Assembly (NCBI GenBank): GCA_900544365.1
Contig: UQVF01000005.1
Span: 1-64,000, forward strand
DNA: 64,000 nt
From: an uncultured Veillonella sp.
GTDB taxonomy: Bacteria; Bacillota; Negativicutes; Veillonellales; Veillonellaceae
Direction of reading: 5' to 3'
The translations under genes were made by a program, and so were the position numbers. This document shows, in pieces, positions 18,881-28,782 of the stretch (position 1 is the first letter of the stretch; each line of letters begins with the position of its first letter). The notes beneath the pieces were generated by a model. The model saw nothing but the letters and a program-made list of their open reading frames with translations. It was not told the DNA's origin and did not search any database.

Positions 18881-20897
18881 GGTTTTCACCTCGTCCTTGG
18901 AACCAACGAATGCCATAACCGATGAATCGTACCGCTATAATCGCTAGTAAACCGATGACGATACCTAATAGCAAGCCATCGTAACCACGAGCAATGGACA
19001 TATACACTGGCGTACGCAAGTGACAGAATGTTTCTACCATGGAGGCAATACCAATGACAGCCCCTACGGATAAGGCAAAATGCAATACCATTGGAATGCG
19101 TCGTCCCACAGCATAGGCAGCCAGCATAAATGCTGGATGACCGATTAAAAATTCTTTTTCACGAGGGCGAGCGTACATGGTGTTTTCTAAAAATCTACGT
19201 AAAGCGAGTTCCCAAGACGGTACTGGTACGCCTGCCGTATGACCACTACGTCCTACAAAGACATAGGCTACCACAGTTAAAGCACCTAGGATTAATAAGC
19301 TATATACTTTAATATCTATTTGTACAAATTCTGTAATGAAAGATTTCACATCTTTCACAGAAGAAATAGTTCTGCCTTTCCAAATTGGAAACCGTTGTAA
19401 ATAGGCAATAGCCGTCAATACTACTGGCGCCACAAAGGTTAATTTCACGCCATGGAATAAAGCAAATTCCATAAAGAACTGTGTACTACCTAACATGGCA
19501 GCAATACTAATACCACCAACGGCAGCAATCAAAGCCACCACCACCAGATATACTACAGACTCTACCGTACTTCTCCAAGGGGACAAACCCACATGGTTAC
19601 GTTTCGACCAACAATCAAAAATCATCGTCATCGCCAATACTGGTGCCGATATAGCGGCTACCAATGCCCAAGCAGACATAATTTTTGTACCTGTAGTCAT
19701 CACATATATGCCAATAGAAAAGATGGACCCCACAGCAAATAGGCCTAGTAAATATGGCTTTCGTATACGTATAAACTGACCTAATGTAAGTGTCGCTAAG
19801 CTTATTACACCTGTCATCGTTAACACTCGTAACATAGTGGTCGGCGTATATACTGGATAGACTGAGGCTTTCCCTGTGGTAAAGCCACGAGCTTGTAATT
19901 TATCTGTCACTTGTTTCGCTACAAATAATGTCGTTTCTAAGGCGGTTCTATTATCTACACCTTGTTCATATAATGGGAATAAATTGTAGCGGATATTTCG
20001 TTCAATATCACTAATGTAAAACCATTGTACCAATTCGCCTGGTGTAAGTTTGCGCACCTCTTCTTTCGATACAGTATACAATCTGCCTACTTTATAGTGA
20101 TTGGCATTAGCCATTTCTAGAAATCCAGCTTGTGGGAAATATTGTAATTGGTTCACTGCTTCAATGCCAACTACAGGAATATTACGTGCTTCTAATTGTT
20201 CTAACGTACGATCCACATGCAATGCATATCCTAAAGCCTCTTTCCCTACAAAGACCATCCCTGTTACATTAGGGACTCCCTCAATTCGTTGGAACACATG
20301 GTCCACATCGTCCACGGTAACACCTTTATAGTTTGTTGGGCGTACAATGACATGGAATCCGAGATTCACCACCTCTTGAGCTTGTAACTTGGAAATCCCC
20401 AAATTCATATCTTTCATCGAATCACTTGGTAAGGCTAATCCTAACATAGGACCCAAGGATGTTTGCAACGCTGTGACTTTATCCTTACCTAGGCGGCGTA
20501 TTAAATCTTCTTGCACCTCCTGAAAGTAAGCTTCTTTACCCGGAATCACGCCTACATAGGTCATACCTGGCTGTGCACCTTCCACTTGTAGCTGCTGTAA
20601 GTCATGGGAGCTATACATATGAATATGACCAGCATCTTTTTCTTTTTGCAGTGTTCTATCATAAATTGCTAAGGCTGTAATGCCAGATTTTTTAGCCGCT
20701 GCTACAGCCTCCGATAAAGAGCGTTTCTCATAGGCATTGGCACGAAGGAGCCCATCATAATCAATGATATTTTCAATCTGCTCCTGCTGCGCCTCAATAT
20801 GATGACGTTCTTTCACCAATAGGAGTCCACTCACAATGCCTACACCTAGAAAGGCTAATAAAATCCATGTGTAAATAGATATTGTCTTTAATTTCAT
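18873..20897 (-). CDS. DUF5693 family multi-pass membrane protein
   Basis: The 674-residue protein has one N-terminal membrane segment (about 9-27), an extracytoplasmic region of about 300 residues with a TIM-barrel-like feel (repeated ALAIYDRT, VVGIEAVNQL), then about eight membrane segments between 355 and 670. This arrangement matches DUF5693 proteins found next to csaB in Firmicutes. The biochemical role is unknown. Its location with csaB suggests export, polymerisation or modification of a wall polymer. The start ATG has AGGAGGG. Confidence 0.75.
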   Translation of the reverse strand: MKLKTISIYTWILLAFLGVGIVSGLLLVKERHHIEAQQEQIENIIDYDGLLRANAYEKRSLSEAVAAAKKSGITALAIYDRTLQKEKDAGHIHMYSSHDLQQLQVEGAQPGMTYVGVIPGKEAYFQEVQEDLIRRLGKDKVTALQTSLGPMLGLALPSDSMKDMNLGISKLQAQEVVNLGFHVIVRPTNYKGVTVDDVDHVFQRIEGVPNVTGMVFVGKEALGYALHVDRTLEQLEARNIPVVGIEAVNQLQYFPQAGFLEMANANHYKVGRLYTVSKEEVRKLTPGELVQWFYISDIERNIRYNLFPLYEQGVDNRTALETTLFVAKQVTDKLQARGFTTGKASVYPVYTPTTMLRVLTMTGVISLATLTLGQFIRIRKPYLLGLFAVGSIFSIGIYVMTTGTKIMSAWALVAAISAPVLAMTMIFDCWSKRNHVGLSPWRSTVESVVYLVVVALIAAVGGISIAAMLGSTQFFMEFALFHGVKLTFVAPVVLTAIAYLQRFPIWKGRTISSVKDVKSFITEFVQIDIKVYSLLILGALTVVAYVFVGRSGHTAGVPVPSWELALRRFLENTMYARPREKEFLIGHPAFMLAAYAVGRRIPMVLHFALSVGAVIGIASMVETFCHLRTPVYMSIARGYDGLLLGIVIGLLAIIAVRFIGYGIRWFQGRGENHV

Positions 20898-20905
20898 AAG
20901 CCCTC

Positions 20906-21625
20906 CTATTGTGCAACAGGATGCACAAATACATGAATTTCTTCACGCCCTGTTTCTACACGATCCAATTGAACTGGAATTGGAAATTTTCCAAAATCAT
21001 AGAGAGGAATTGCTTTTACCGCACCACTAGATAAGCGATTTAAACTAGCTCCACCAATGGATAACTTTTCAGTGGCGAATTGTAATGTATTCCCTTCAAT
21101 TTCCAAATGACCTTGGATAGTTACCTTACCGGAAAGAAATCCTCCTACGTCGATACGACCATTCATGACAACGCCACGATCAGAAATCTCCACAGTCTCA
21201 ATAGATAACCCCTTCGCACTGGAACTAGATAAATGTTGTTCAATATATCGTTTCAAATCATCTTGATGGATAACACCTTCAATGTGACCTTGTCCGAAAC
21301 TCGTAAAACGTAATTGTTGGTCAAAAAATAATTCTTTAGGCTCAATTTGAATTTGACGTAGATCAAATGTCAAACGTTGTACTTTTAACTTACCTAAAGT
21401 AATGCCTTCTAAATTACCGCGAAAGGAGTCAATCTCGCCTAATGCCAATTTAAATCCAGGAGAGGATTCAATACGCATAGATTGTTCATCAGGATGTAAA
21501 GTTCCTTCTAATCTTGATTCCACTTCATGACTCACAAGGGTAGGCAATAAAAAGGATGAGCCTCCTATAACGATACCACCTAGTATCAAGACGAATAGTA
21601 TTGTTTTTAAAAAGAAATTTCTCAC
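20906..21625 (-). CDS. DUF2993 (LmeA-like) envelope protein
   Basis: The protein of about 239 residues has an N-terminal membrane anchor or signal (FFLKTILFVLILGGIVIGGSSFLL) followed by a beta-rich DUF2993 domain. Family members are periplasmic lipid- or glycolipid-binding proteins of the tubular lipid-binding type, with LmeA acting in mannan elongation. The start is probably the GTG at 21625, with GGAG five bases upstream. A GTG at 21631 would overlap that site. It sits 8 bases from DUF5693, consistent with an envelope operon. Confidence 0.7.
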   Translation of the reverse strand: MRNFFLKTILFVLILGGIVIGGSSFLLPTLVSHEVESRLEGTLHPDEQSMRIESSPGFKLALGEIDSFRGNLEGITLGKLKVQRLTFDLRQIQIEPKELFFDQQLRFTSFGQGHIEGVIHQDDLKRYIEQHLSSSSAKGLSIETVEISDRGVVMNGRIDVGGFLSGKVTIQGHLEIEGNTLQFATEKLSIGGASLNRLSSGAVKAIPLYDFGKFPIPVQLDRVETGREEIHVFVHPVAQ

Positions 21626-21635
21626 TGCCACTCCA

Positions 21636-22743
21636 TTATATTGTTAAATTCGCTTCTTTCTTCAAGAAACCTTCCATAAATTGATCTAAATTACCGTCCA
21701 TGACAGCTTGTACATTACCTGTTTCCACGCTAGTACGATGATCTTTAACCATATTGTACGGATGGAATACGTAGGATCGAATTTGGCTTCCCCATTCAAT
21801 GGCTTGGTAAGTACCACCCAATTGTTCCTTTAATTCAGCTTGCTTTTCTAACTCTAATTCAAATAATTTAGCACGCAATAGTTTTAAACATTGTTCTCTA
21901 TTTTGAATTTGTGAGCGCTCACTTTGACACTGTACGACAATCCCCGTCGGAGTATGTGTCATACGTACGGCAGAGTCTGTTTTGTTGATGTGCTGTCCAC
22001 CAGCACCACTGGCACGATACGTATCCACTTGTACATCTTTCATATCTAAATTAATTTCTACGGTCTCATCAATTTCAGGCATCACGTCAACAGCACAGAA
22101 TGAGGTATGACGGCGTGCGGCAGAATCAAAAGGAGAAATACGAACTAACCGATGTACACCTTTTTCAGATTTCATATAGCCAAAGGCATTTTCCCCTTTT
22201 ATGAGGAACGTCGCACTTTTAATACCCGCTTCATCTCCTACTTGTTCATCCATGAGAGAAATGCTATACCCTTGTTTTTCTGCCCAACGCAAGTACATGC
22301 GAATGAGCATAGAGCACCAATCTTGTGCCTCTGTACCACCAGCACCGGCATGGAAGGTAAGGATGGCATTATTCTTATCGTATTCACCACTTAATAATAG
22401 CAATACTTCACGATGCTCTACTTCGTGGGTCAACTGCTCTACCATAGCAGTCAGTTCTCCTTCCATAGATACATCTTCTTCATCGATGGCCATCTCTAGC
22501 ATGAGTTTTGCTTCTTCGATGTCTGTGACCAGCTTTTTATATCCTTCTACAGCATCTTTTAATTGTGTCGCCTCTTGGGAAATGTCACGCGCCGAATCTG
22601 GATCATTCCAAAAATCAGGATCACTCATTTTTATATCCAACGTTAATATGCGTTCTTCTTTTTGAGCGATGTTAAAGTGAATCCCTCATTCCAAAAATAC
22701 GCTCCTCTAAATTGTCGATAGGACCTTTTAAGTCTTCTAACAA
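21636..22743 (-). CDS. prfB: Peptide chain release factor 2, expressed by +1 frameshift
   Basis: RF2 (368 residues after frameshift) terminates at UGA and UAA. A 23-codon leader starts at TTG 22743 with AGAGGTGA upstream and stops at TAA (22672-22674). Skipping one base at 22674 joins it to the main frame (NIAQKEERIL then the family sequence MSDPDFWND). The SPF stop-recognition motif (ISPFDS) and GGQ (ASGAGGQHINKTDSAVR) are both present. The leader contains AGGG at the position of the canonical stimulatory SD-like element before CTT. The stop at the shift site is TAA, whereas the well-known sites use TGA. Confidence 0.93.
22671..22690 (-). other. prfB: prfB programmed +1 frameshift site (CTT TAA C)
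   Basis: On the minus strand AATGAGGGATTCACTTTAAC contains an SD-like AGGG, the slippery codon CTT and the in-frame stop TAA, then C. Geometry is the same as the classic AGG GGG TAT CTT TGA C site, with AGG three codons before CTT. Only the stop base differs. Confidence 0.85.
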
Positions 22744-22777
22744 TTTATTCACCTCTTTCTTTCATTCTATACAACAA

Positions 22778-22817
22778 ATGGCCGCACAGGAGATGTATCA
22801 CCTCGCTGCGTGGCCAT
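22778..22817 (-). terminator. Hairpin between secA and prfB
   Basis: Outer arms ATGGCC/GGCCAT and inner arms CGCAG/CTGTG form an imperfect stem just after the secA stop. The following T tract is weak (TTTGTTGTAT), so it may attenuate rather than stop transcription. Confidence 0.4.
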
Positions 22818-22823
22818 GAAAGT

Positions 22824-25262
22824 CTAGTCTACGTTTTGTGGTTCCAACACGTCTTCATGGTGGGTCTTAGCATCAGCTAGATGATCAACCGGTTCTTCTT
22901 CTGCTATTGTTTCCACATTAATTTGGATACGGTATAAATACATAATAGTTTCATCCGTAATAGCTTCTTTCATACTTTCGAACATGTCATAGGCCTCGAA
23001 TTTGTATTCTACTAATGGATTTTTTTGTCCATATGCACGTAGGCCAATCCCTTCTTTTAACATATCCATGGCATCCAAATGTTCCATCCATTTGCTGTCC
23101 ACCACTTTAAGCATAATAGCTTTTTCAAGCTCACGCATATTGGTTTCCCCAAATAAGGATTCACGTTTTTCATACTCTTTGTGTGCAATGTCGATTAAAT
23201 GCTCTTGCAATTCTGCACGACCATATTCTTCCATTTGCTCCACTGTTAACATACCTGGTTCTAAGAAGTAAATTTCTAAATGTTTTAGTAATCCTTCATA
23301 GTTCCATTCTTCTGGATATAGTTTTTCATCTGCATATTGATTCATAGAGTTGATAATTAAATTGTCAACCATATGCAAAATGGTTTCACGCAAGGATTGG
23401 TTATTCAAGATCAAACGACGTTGTCCGTATAATACTTCCCGTTGTTGATTCATAACATCATCGTATTCCAAGATATACTTACGAATATTAAAGTTATGAT
23501 TTTCTACTTTTTTCTGTGCTCGTTCGATGGATTTTGTAATTAAAGAATGCTCAATTGGCTCATCTTCTTCCATTCCTAGTTTATCCATCATGCCAGCAAT
23601 ATTATCTGCGCCAAAAATACGCATTAAATCATCTTCTAAGGATAGGAAGAATTGAGAGGAACCATTGTCCCCTTGACGGCCAGAACGACCGCGCAATTGA
23701 TTATCGATACGACGGCTTTCATGTCGCTCAGTACCTAAAATGTGCAAACCGCCTAATTCAGCTACGCCTTCCCCCAAGGAAATATCGGTACCACGGCCTG
23801 CCATATTCGTGGCAATTGTTACCATGCCACGCTGACCTGCATTCGCAACAATTTCTGCTTCTTGCTCATGATGTTTCGCATTCAGTACATTGTGAGGTAC
23901 GCTTGCTTTTGTCAACATATCACTAAGCATTTCAGATTGCGTAATGGAGGTAGTACCCACAAGAATTGGTTGCCCTGTTTTATGACGTTCTACCACATCG
24001 CGAACAACGGCACGATATTTAGCATCTTTTGTTTTAAAGATTAAATCTGGCATATCCACACGTGCCAATACTTTATTTGGTGGAATTTCGTATACTTCTA
24101 AACCGTAAATGTTGTTAAATTCTTGTTCTTCTGTTTTCGCTGTACCCGTCATGCCAGACAATTTTTCGTACATACGGAAATAGTTCTGGAATGTGATAGA
24201 TGCCAATGTTTGGCTTTCACGTTCTACACGTAGGCCTTCTTTCGCCTCAATGGCTTGGTGTAGACCATCGGAATAACGACGACCAAACATTAAACGACCA
24301 GTAAATTCGTCAACGATAACCACTTCGCCATCTTTCACGACGTAATCTTTGTCACGTTCCATCATAGCGTACGCACGAAGAGAGGCGCTTAACAAATGAT
24401 TCAATTCTAAGTTAGAGGAATCATACAAGTTTTCGATTTGCAACATTTTTTCAACCTTTGCAATCCCTTCTTCTGTAGGAGCTATGGTTTTTTGTTTTTC
24501 ATCGATGGTGTAATCTTCATCTTTCACTAGGTGTGGTACTACTTTCGCTAATTCATAATAGCGTTCTGTAGATCGTTCCCCTGGGCCAGAAATAATGAGC
24601 GGTGTACGTGCTTCGTCAATTAAAATGGAGTCCACTTCATCGACGATGGCATAGTTCAACGGACGTTGTACCATTTGATCCGCATGGACAACCATATTAT
24701 CACGCAAATAGTCAAAGCCAAACTCATTATTCGTACCATAGGTAATATCTGCACCATAGGATTGTTTCCGTTGGTCATAATCTAAACCGGCTACGATTAA
24801 GCCCGTAGATAAACCAAGGAAGTTGTATAAACGTCCCATCCATTCGCTATCACGTTTCGCCAAGTAATCGTTCACTGTTACCACGTGCACACCTTTACCA
24901 GATAGAGCATTTAAATATACTGGTAATGTAGCTACCAATGTTTTACCTTCACCAGTACGCATCTCTGCAATATTACCACGATGCAATACAATACCACCAA
25001 TCATTTGCACGTCAAAGTGACGCATACCCAATACACGCTTGGATGCTTCACGAACCACAGCAAATGCTTCTGGTAAAATATCATCTAATGTTTCACCATT
25101 AGCCAATCTTGATTTGAACTCCTCTGTCTTTGCGCGCAAAGAAGTATCACTCAAGGATAACAATTCTGGTTCCAATCCATTAATCTCTTCAACAATAGAT
25201 CGAATCCGTTTAATTTCTTTTGCATTTTTATTGCCTAATAGTTTTTGTATAAAACCTAACAA
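22824..25262 (-). CDS. secA: Preprotein translocase ATPase SecA
   Basis: The 812-residue motor drives protein export through SecYEG. Walker A is MRTGEGKTL near residue 103, the DEAD-like box is [17 protein letters not shown], and TMAGRGTDI and GRSGRQGD follow in the second helicase domain. The C-terminus ends in an acidic tail (about the last 25 residues) and lacks the cysteine-rich zinc-binding motif seen in many SecA proteins. The start is a TTG with AAGGAG about nine bases upstream; I see no better ATG. No stop or frame problem. Confidence 0.95.
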   Translation of the reverse strand: MLGFIQKLLGNKNAKEIKRIRSIVEEINGLEPELLSLSDTSLRAKTEEFKSRLANGETLDDILPEAFAVVREASKRVLGMRHFDVQMIGGIVLHRGNIAEMRTGEGKTLVATLPVYLNALSGKGVHVVTVNDYLAKRDSEWMGRLYNFLGLSTGLIVAGLDYDQRKQSYGADITYGTNNEFGFDYLRDNMVVHADQMVQRPLNYAIVDEVDSILIDEARTPLIISGPGERSTERYYELAKVVPHLVKDEDYTIDEKQKTIAPTEEGIAKVEKMLQIENLYDSSNLELNHLLSASLRAYAMMERDKDYVVKDGEVVIVDEFTGRLMFGRRYSDGLHQAIEAKEGLRVERESQTLASITFQNYFRMYEKLSGMTGTAKTEEQEFNNIYGLEVYEIPPNKVLARVDMPDLIFKTKDAKYRAVVRDVVERHKTGQPILVGTTSITQSEMLSDMLTKASVPHNVLNAKHHEQEAEIVANAGQRGMVTIATNMAGRGTDISLGEGVAELGGLHILGTERHESRRIDNQLRGRSGRQGDNGSSQFFLSLEDDLMRIFGADNIAGMMDKLGMEEDEPIEHSLITKSIERAQKKVENHNFNIRKYILEYDDVMNQQREVLYGQRRLILNNQSLRETILHMVDNLIINSMNQYADEKLYPEEWNYEGLLKHLEIYFLEPGMLTVEQMEEYGRAELQEHLIDIAHKEYEKRESLFGETNMRELEKAIMLKVVDSKWMEHLDAMDMLKEGIGLRAYGQKNPLVEYKFEAYDMFESMKEAITDETIMYLYRIQINVETIAEEEPVDHLADAKTHHEDVLEPQNVD

Positions 25263-25387
25263 CTATCTCAACTCCTTATATGTGGAAAGTTTCAATTAAA
25301 GACTATGTATCTAAATTATTATAGCCTACTAGCAAGTAATAGTCAAAAAGAAGTGCTTTTTTTAAGCCATTTTCATGGAATACTCAT

Positions 25388-25432
25388 AAAATAAATACTA
25401 GGAAGTCATCCTCTTTTATAACTTCCTAGTAT
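25388..25432 (-). terminator. Terminator downstream of the 145-residue gene
   Basis: A 12-bp stem (ATACTAGGAAGT/ACTTCCTAGTAT) follows the stop of the gene at 25449 on the minus strand. It is followed by the T-rich ATTTATTTTATG. Confidence 0.65.
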
Positions 25433-25448
25433 CCATATTCTATATTCA

Positions 25449-25886
25449 TTAATGTAATAAAGGTTTCTGTGCCTCTTGCATACGCTGTTTCATACTCCAA
25501 CACTGATACGAACGTTGCAACTCAAGTAACTGCTCTTTCAAAGATTTTCCTTGCAGTAAATAACGAACTAAATCTGCAGACTTCCAATATAACTCATCAA
25601 TCTTTACAGCTTTCACATAATTAATGGTTCCTTCATTGCAGATAATAACATCTACCAAACTTACATATTCTTCTACAATTCCATCATTAAAATTAGCACA
25701 TTCCAACTGATTTTCAACAATAGCTAAATTCATACAGGTACAAAGCATACACATATAATCTACAGCCCCATCTAACTTTTTAGGTGTTAGCGCGGTCTGT
25801 AATTGTTGTTTAGCTACCTCTATAGAGGTACTAAAAAGAATTTTGTAAAATCCAGTTTTATCTAATGTATATTCGTATTCATTCAT
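25449..25886 (-). CDS. Hypothetical protein, 145 aa
   Basis: I do not recognise a family. The protein is predicted soluble and largely helical, with an acidic N-terminus (MNEYEYTLDKTGF), a Cys-rich stretch MCMLCTCMN near residues 45-53 and a basic amphipathic C-terminus (KQRMQEAQKP). The ATG at 25886 has GAGGAGAGAG upstream, a hairpin terminator follows, and a promoter-like sequence is found about 105 bases upstream, so it looks like a monocistronic gene. The cysteines could bind metal or be redox-active, but this is only a possibility. Confidence 0.7.
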   Translation of the reverse strand: MNEYEYTLDKTGFYKILFSTSIEVAKQQLQTALTPKKLDGAVDYMCMLCTCMNLAIVENQLECANFNDGIVEEYVSLVDVIICNEGTINYVKAVKIDELYWKSADLVRYLLQGKSLKEQLLELQRSYQCWSMKQRMQEAQKPLLH

Positions 25887-26281
25887 AGCTCTCTCCTCGA
25901 TTGATTTTCTATTTCTTTCATACGCTGTTATACATAGCTCTACATAGTTCTACACACTCACCCGACCTAGGGTACCTCCTTTCTTACATATTATATATCA
26001 ATATAGTTTATCACTCCAACTAGACCTTTGAGCGATATACATGACTTACATTGCATTTTGGGATTTATTATCATAGTATTTTCTTTTTTATCATATATAA
26101 TTTTTCACAAATCGTCAATTACTTTTCATGATGAAAGCTATATTTATTAATCATAATAACTTATACTATCAGCTATTCTCATATCATACATGTAGACAAG
26201 ATTATAGTTTTCTTATCTCTCTTAATCGATTAATACAGAATCAATCTATAATAAAAACAAATCTGCTATATACTCGGGCAA
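25887..26281. other. AT-rich intergenic region with one promoter-like element
   Basis: This long gap separates the 145-residue gene from the tRNA-Leu terminator. It holds the promoter-like element at 25990-26019 and, on the minus strand, an isolated AAAGGAGGT at 25974-25982 that is followed only by two- to five-codon frames. The rest (26020-26281) is A+T-rich without a convincing ORF, RNA or repeat. Confidence 0.6.
25990..26019 (-). promoter_or_regulatory. Promoter of the 145-residue gene
   Basis: On the minus strand TTGGAG and TATAAT are separated by 18 bases. The transcript would have a leader of about 100 bases before the ATG at 25886. Confidence 0.5.
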
Positions 26282-26282
26282 C

Positions 26283-26315
26283 AAAAAAGCAGATACTATT
26301 TACACAGTATCTGCT
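26283..26315 (-). terminator. Terminator of tRNA-Leu(CAA)
   Basis: A 10-bp perfect stem (AGCAGATACT/AGTATCTGCT) is followed on the minus strand by six T residues, six bases beyond the CCA end of the tRNA. Confidence 0.85.
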
Positions 26316-26321
26316 AATCGT

Positions 26322-26405
26322 TGGTGCCGGAGGTGGGACTTGAACCCACACGGTGTTACCCGCTTGATTTTGAGTCAAGTGCGTCTGCCATTCCGCCACT
26401 CCGGC
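26322..26405 (-). tRNA. tRNA-Leu (anticodon CAA)
   Basis: The minus strand forms an 84-base cloverleaf with acceptor GCCGGAG/CTCCGGC-type pairing, a long variable arm, anticodon CAA and encoded CCA. It stands alone with its own promoter and terminator. Confidence 0.95.
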
Positions 26406-26419
26406 TTGTCAACGATATT

Positions 26420-26448
26420 AGTATACACAGAGTCTGAAAAAATGTCAA
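26420..26448 (-). promoter_or_regulatory. Promoter of tRNA-Leu(CAA)
   Basis: On the minus strand consensus TTGACA and TATACT are separated by 17 bases, directly upstream of the tRNA. Confidence 0.8.
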
Positions 26449-26523
26449 TTATTTTTCACTTTTTACACTATACCTAAAACGCAAAATTCGATTACATTTT
26501 TACATCACTCTTTGCTATCTTCG

Positions 26524-27900
26524 CTATTTACGTTGACCATAAGCCTCACAGGAGTCTACAAATCTTTTGGCAGCCTCTTCACTACCAGAGAAGTTAATAT
26601 GCAAATAAGAGGCTAAAATATTTTTATACGCATACCCACCCTGATATGCTTTAGGTTTACGCCCACCTACTAACTCAAAGGCCCACGGAAATGGGCTCTG
26701 CGTCGGTGTCATGGTAGAAAAATGAAATTCGTGTCCACGCAACGAATTCTTTACCGACCCCAGAATATTAGGCTCTAGCATAGTAGCACTCACATATCCC
26801 ACACGTTGTAAACTTTGTTGCATTTCACAAGTTGCTGGCACAATACCTACCATCGGGTGCGTAGCTCCTTCAAAATCTGTTACCGATTCCGTCATATACA
26901 TGAGACCACCACATTCGGCATAGATTGGCATACCTTTCTCACTAGCTTTACGAATACTATCCTTCATAGATTCATTCATTCCCAGTTGAGACAAAAACAT
27001 TTCTGGGAAGCCTCCACCAAAAAAGACTCCATCCACATCTGGCAATGCTTGATCTCGTAGAGGGCTAAAGTAATGTAACTCAGCTCCTTCAGCTTCTAAC
27101 GCAGATAAACTAGCTGGATAGTAGAAAGAAAATGCTTCGTCCATGGCAATACCGATGCGCGCACGTTTCTCTATGGTCTCTACTACCTCCACAGTTTCCA
27201 CAGATAAGTCTGCCGCACTTTGAGCTAACTCTACTAAGGCTTCCAAATTCACCATGACTTTCACAGCTTCTCGAATGGTAGTAATCGCCTCTGTGGGATC
27301 AATTTCTGTCACTGGTGTCAATCCTAAGTGGCGTTCTGGTGATTGCATGCGTTCATCACGACGAATGGCGCCTAGTACAGGAACCCCTAATTTTTTCATC
27401 GCCGTCCGTATCATATGTTCATGATTATCTGATCCTAATCGATTTAAAATAACTCCACCAAATTGTACATCCGGATCATAATCCCGAAAGCCTTTAGCAA
27501 TGGCTGCCGCACTTTCTCCCATAGCCTTACAGTCAATCACCAACACCACTGGAGCTTTTAAATCCTTCGCAACTTGCGCAGTGGAACTAACGCCTTCACG
27601 TCCCCCATCATAAAGCCCCATTACGCCTTCTATAATGGAAATATCTGCCGTTTCTGCTTGTCCTGCAAAAAAAGGTATTAATTTATGTGGTGGCACAAGC
27701 CAGGTATCTAAGTTATAACATTCTCGTTGGCTAGCAATTTTATGAAAGCCCGGATCAATATAATCCGGGCCTACTTTAAATGCCTGTACTGCTTTGCCCT
27801 GCTCTGTCAAAGCTGCCAAAAGCCCTGCTACAATAGTTGTTTTGCCGACACCTGAGTTGGTGCCTGCTATGACAATTCTTGGTCGTTGTACAGTGTTCAT
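26524..27900 (-). CDS. cbiA: Cobyrinate a,c-diamide synthase
   Basis: The 458-residue enzyme amidates the a and c side chains of cobyrinate in cobalamin synthesis, using glutamine and ATP. The N-terminal P-loop is TNSGVGKTTI near residue 14. The glutamine amidotransferase domain in the C-terminal half has its nucleophile Cys in YAECGGLMYM. The anaerobic name cbiA is preferred because the neighbour is the anaerobic chelatase cbiK. cbiL lies 10 bases upstream. Confidence 0.93.
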   Translation of the reverse strand: MNTVQRPRIVIAGTNSGVGKTTIVAGLLAALTEQGKAVQAFKVGPDYIDPGFHKIASQRECYNLDTWLVPPHKLIPFFAGQAETADISIIEGVMGLYDGGREGVSSTAQVAKDLKAPVVLVIDCKAMGESAAAIAKGFRDYDPDVQFGGVILNRLGSDNHEHMIRTAMKKLGVPVLGAIRRDERMQSPERHLGLTPVTEIDPTEAITTIREAVKVMVNLEALVELAQSAADLSVETVEVVETIEKRARIGIAMDEAFSFYYPASLSALEAEGAELHYFSPLRDQALPDVDGVFFGGGFPEMFLSQLGMNESMKDSIRKASEKGMPIYAECGGLMYMTESVTDFEGATHPMVGIVPATCEMQQSLQRVGYVSATMLEPNILGSVKNSLRGHEFHFSTMTPTQSPFPWAFELVGGRKPKAYQGGYAYKNILASYLHINFSGSEEAAKRFVDSCEAYGQRK

Positions 27901-27910
27901 AACATACCTC

Positions 27911-28618
27911 TTAGCGATCTTTACGCTTCGCCAAAATTGTAGATAAATAATTTAGTTTTGTATCAGATGGCAAAGCATCTACATTGCGATAGACTTCTTC
28001 CTCTGGCAGTCCAACACGAGAAATCATCACAGCTTCATCTGCCATATCATGTTTACGAAGTGTTTCTTGTACTTCTGCAAAGTTTCTATACACTTTCATA
28101 ATAACCGCATCATCAGCTACGGCAAGTACAGCGTCAATTTTTTCTTTTGGTGCTGTAGCTGGAATAATCGCTAACACTTCTTCTTTTTCTACAATTGGGT
28201 ACCCCAAGTGGGATCCAATAGCACAGAATGCCGTAACGCCAGGAATTGTTTCAATCTCAAAGCCAGCAGATTCTACCAAACGATACACATACATATATGT
28301 ACTGTAGAACATAGGATCTCCCAATGTTAAAAATACAACGTTTTTACCTTCTTCTAGTAATCCAGTAATGATTTTACGTGCTTCTTCCCAGCCTTTAGAT
28401 TGTTCATTATCATCCAATACCATTGGAAATACAACAGGTACAATTTCTGTATGCTCTTGAATATATGGTTCCGCGATATGCAATGCAACCGATCCATCTT
28501 TCTTTTCTGTTTTCGGTGTGATGATGACATCTGCTTCCCCAACAATACGAGCAGCTTTCACCGTCATTAACTCAGAGTCTCCTGGACCTACACCAATACC
28601 ATATAATTTACCCTTCAT
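27911..28618 (-). CDS. cbiL: Cobalt-precorrin-2 C(20)-methyltransferase
   Basis: The 235-residue protein is a corrin-ring SAM methyltransferase. It has the GVGPGDSELMTVKAARI start, the LTLGDPMFYSTYMYVYRLVE motif and GVTAFCAIGSHLG expected for CbiL/CobI. It methylates carbon 20 of (cobalt-)precorrin-2. The ATG at 28618 has AGAGGTG upstream. An ATG at 28645 has no site. It is co-directional with cbiA and with cbiK. Confidence 0.9.
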   Translation of the reverse strand: MKGKLYGIGVGPGDSELMTVKAARIVGEADVIITPKTEKKDGSVALHIAEPYIQEHTEIVPVVFPMVLDDNEQSKGWEEARKIITGLLEEGKNVVFLTLGDPMFYSTYMYVYRLVESAGFEIETIPGVTAFCAIGSHLGYPIVEKEEVLAIIPATAPKEKIDAVLAVADDAVIMKVYRNFAEVQETLRKHDMADEAVMISRVGLPEEEVYRNVDALPSDTKLNYLSTILAKRKDR

Positions 28619-28782
28619 AAGGACACCTCTTTTATCTATCAACATGGAACTAGTAAGATTTACTACTTCTAATCTACTATAACTTGTTTAGTATATCATG
28701 ATTACCCATGAATGTACATAAAATACACTTCTATACACTACTGGAAAATCCCTTAACCATCAAATTAATATGAATCATAACA

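Noticed and set aside
26128..26343. 71-residue plus-strand frame
   Set aside because: It runs into tRNA-Leu and its terminator, has no ribosome-binding site and is of biased A+T composition.
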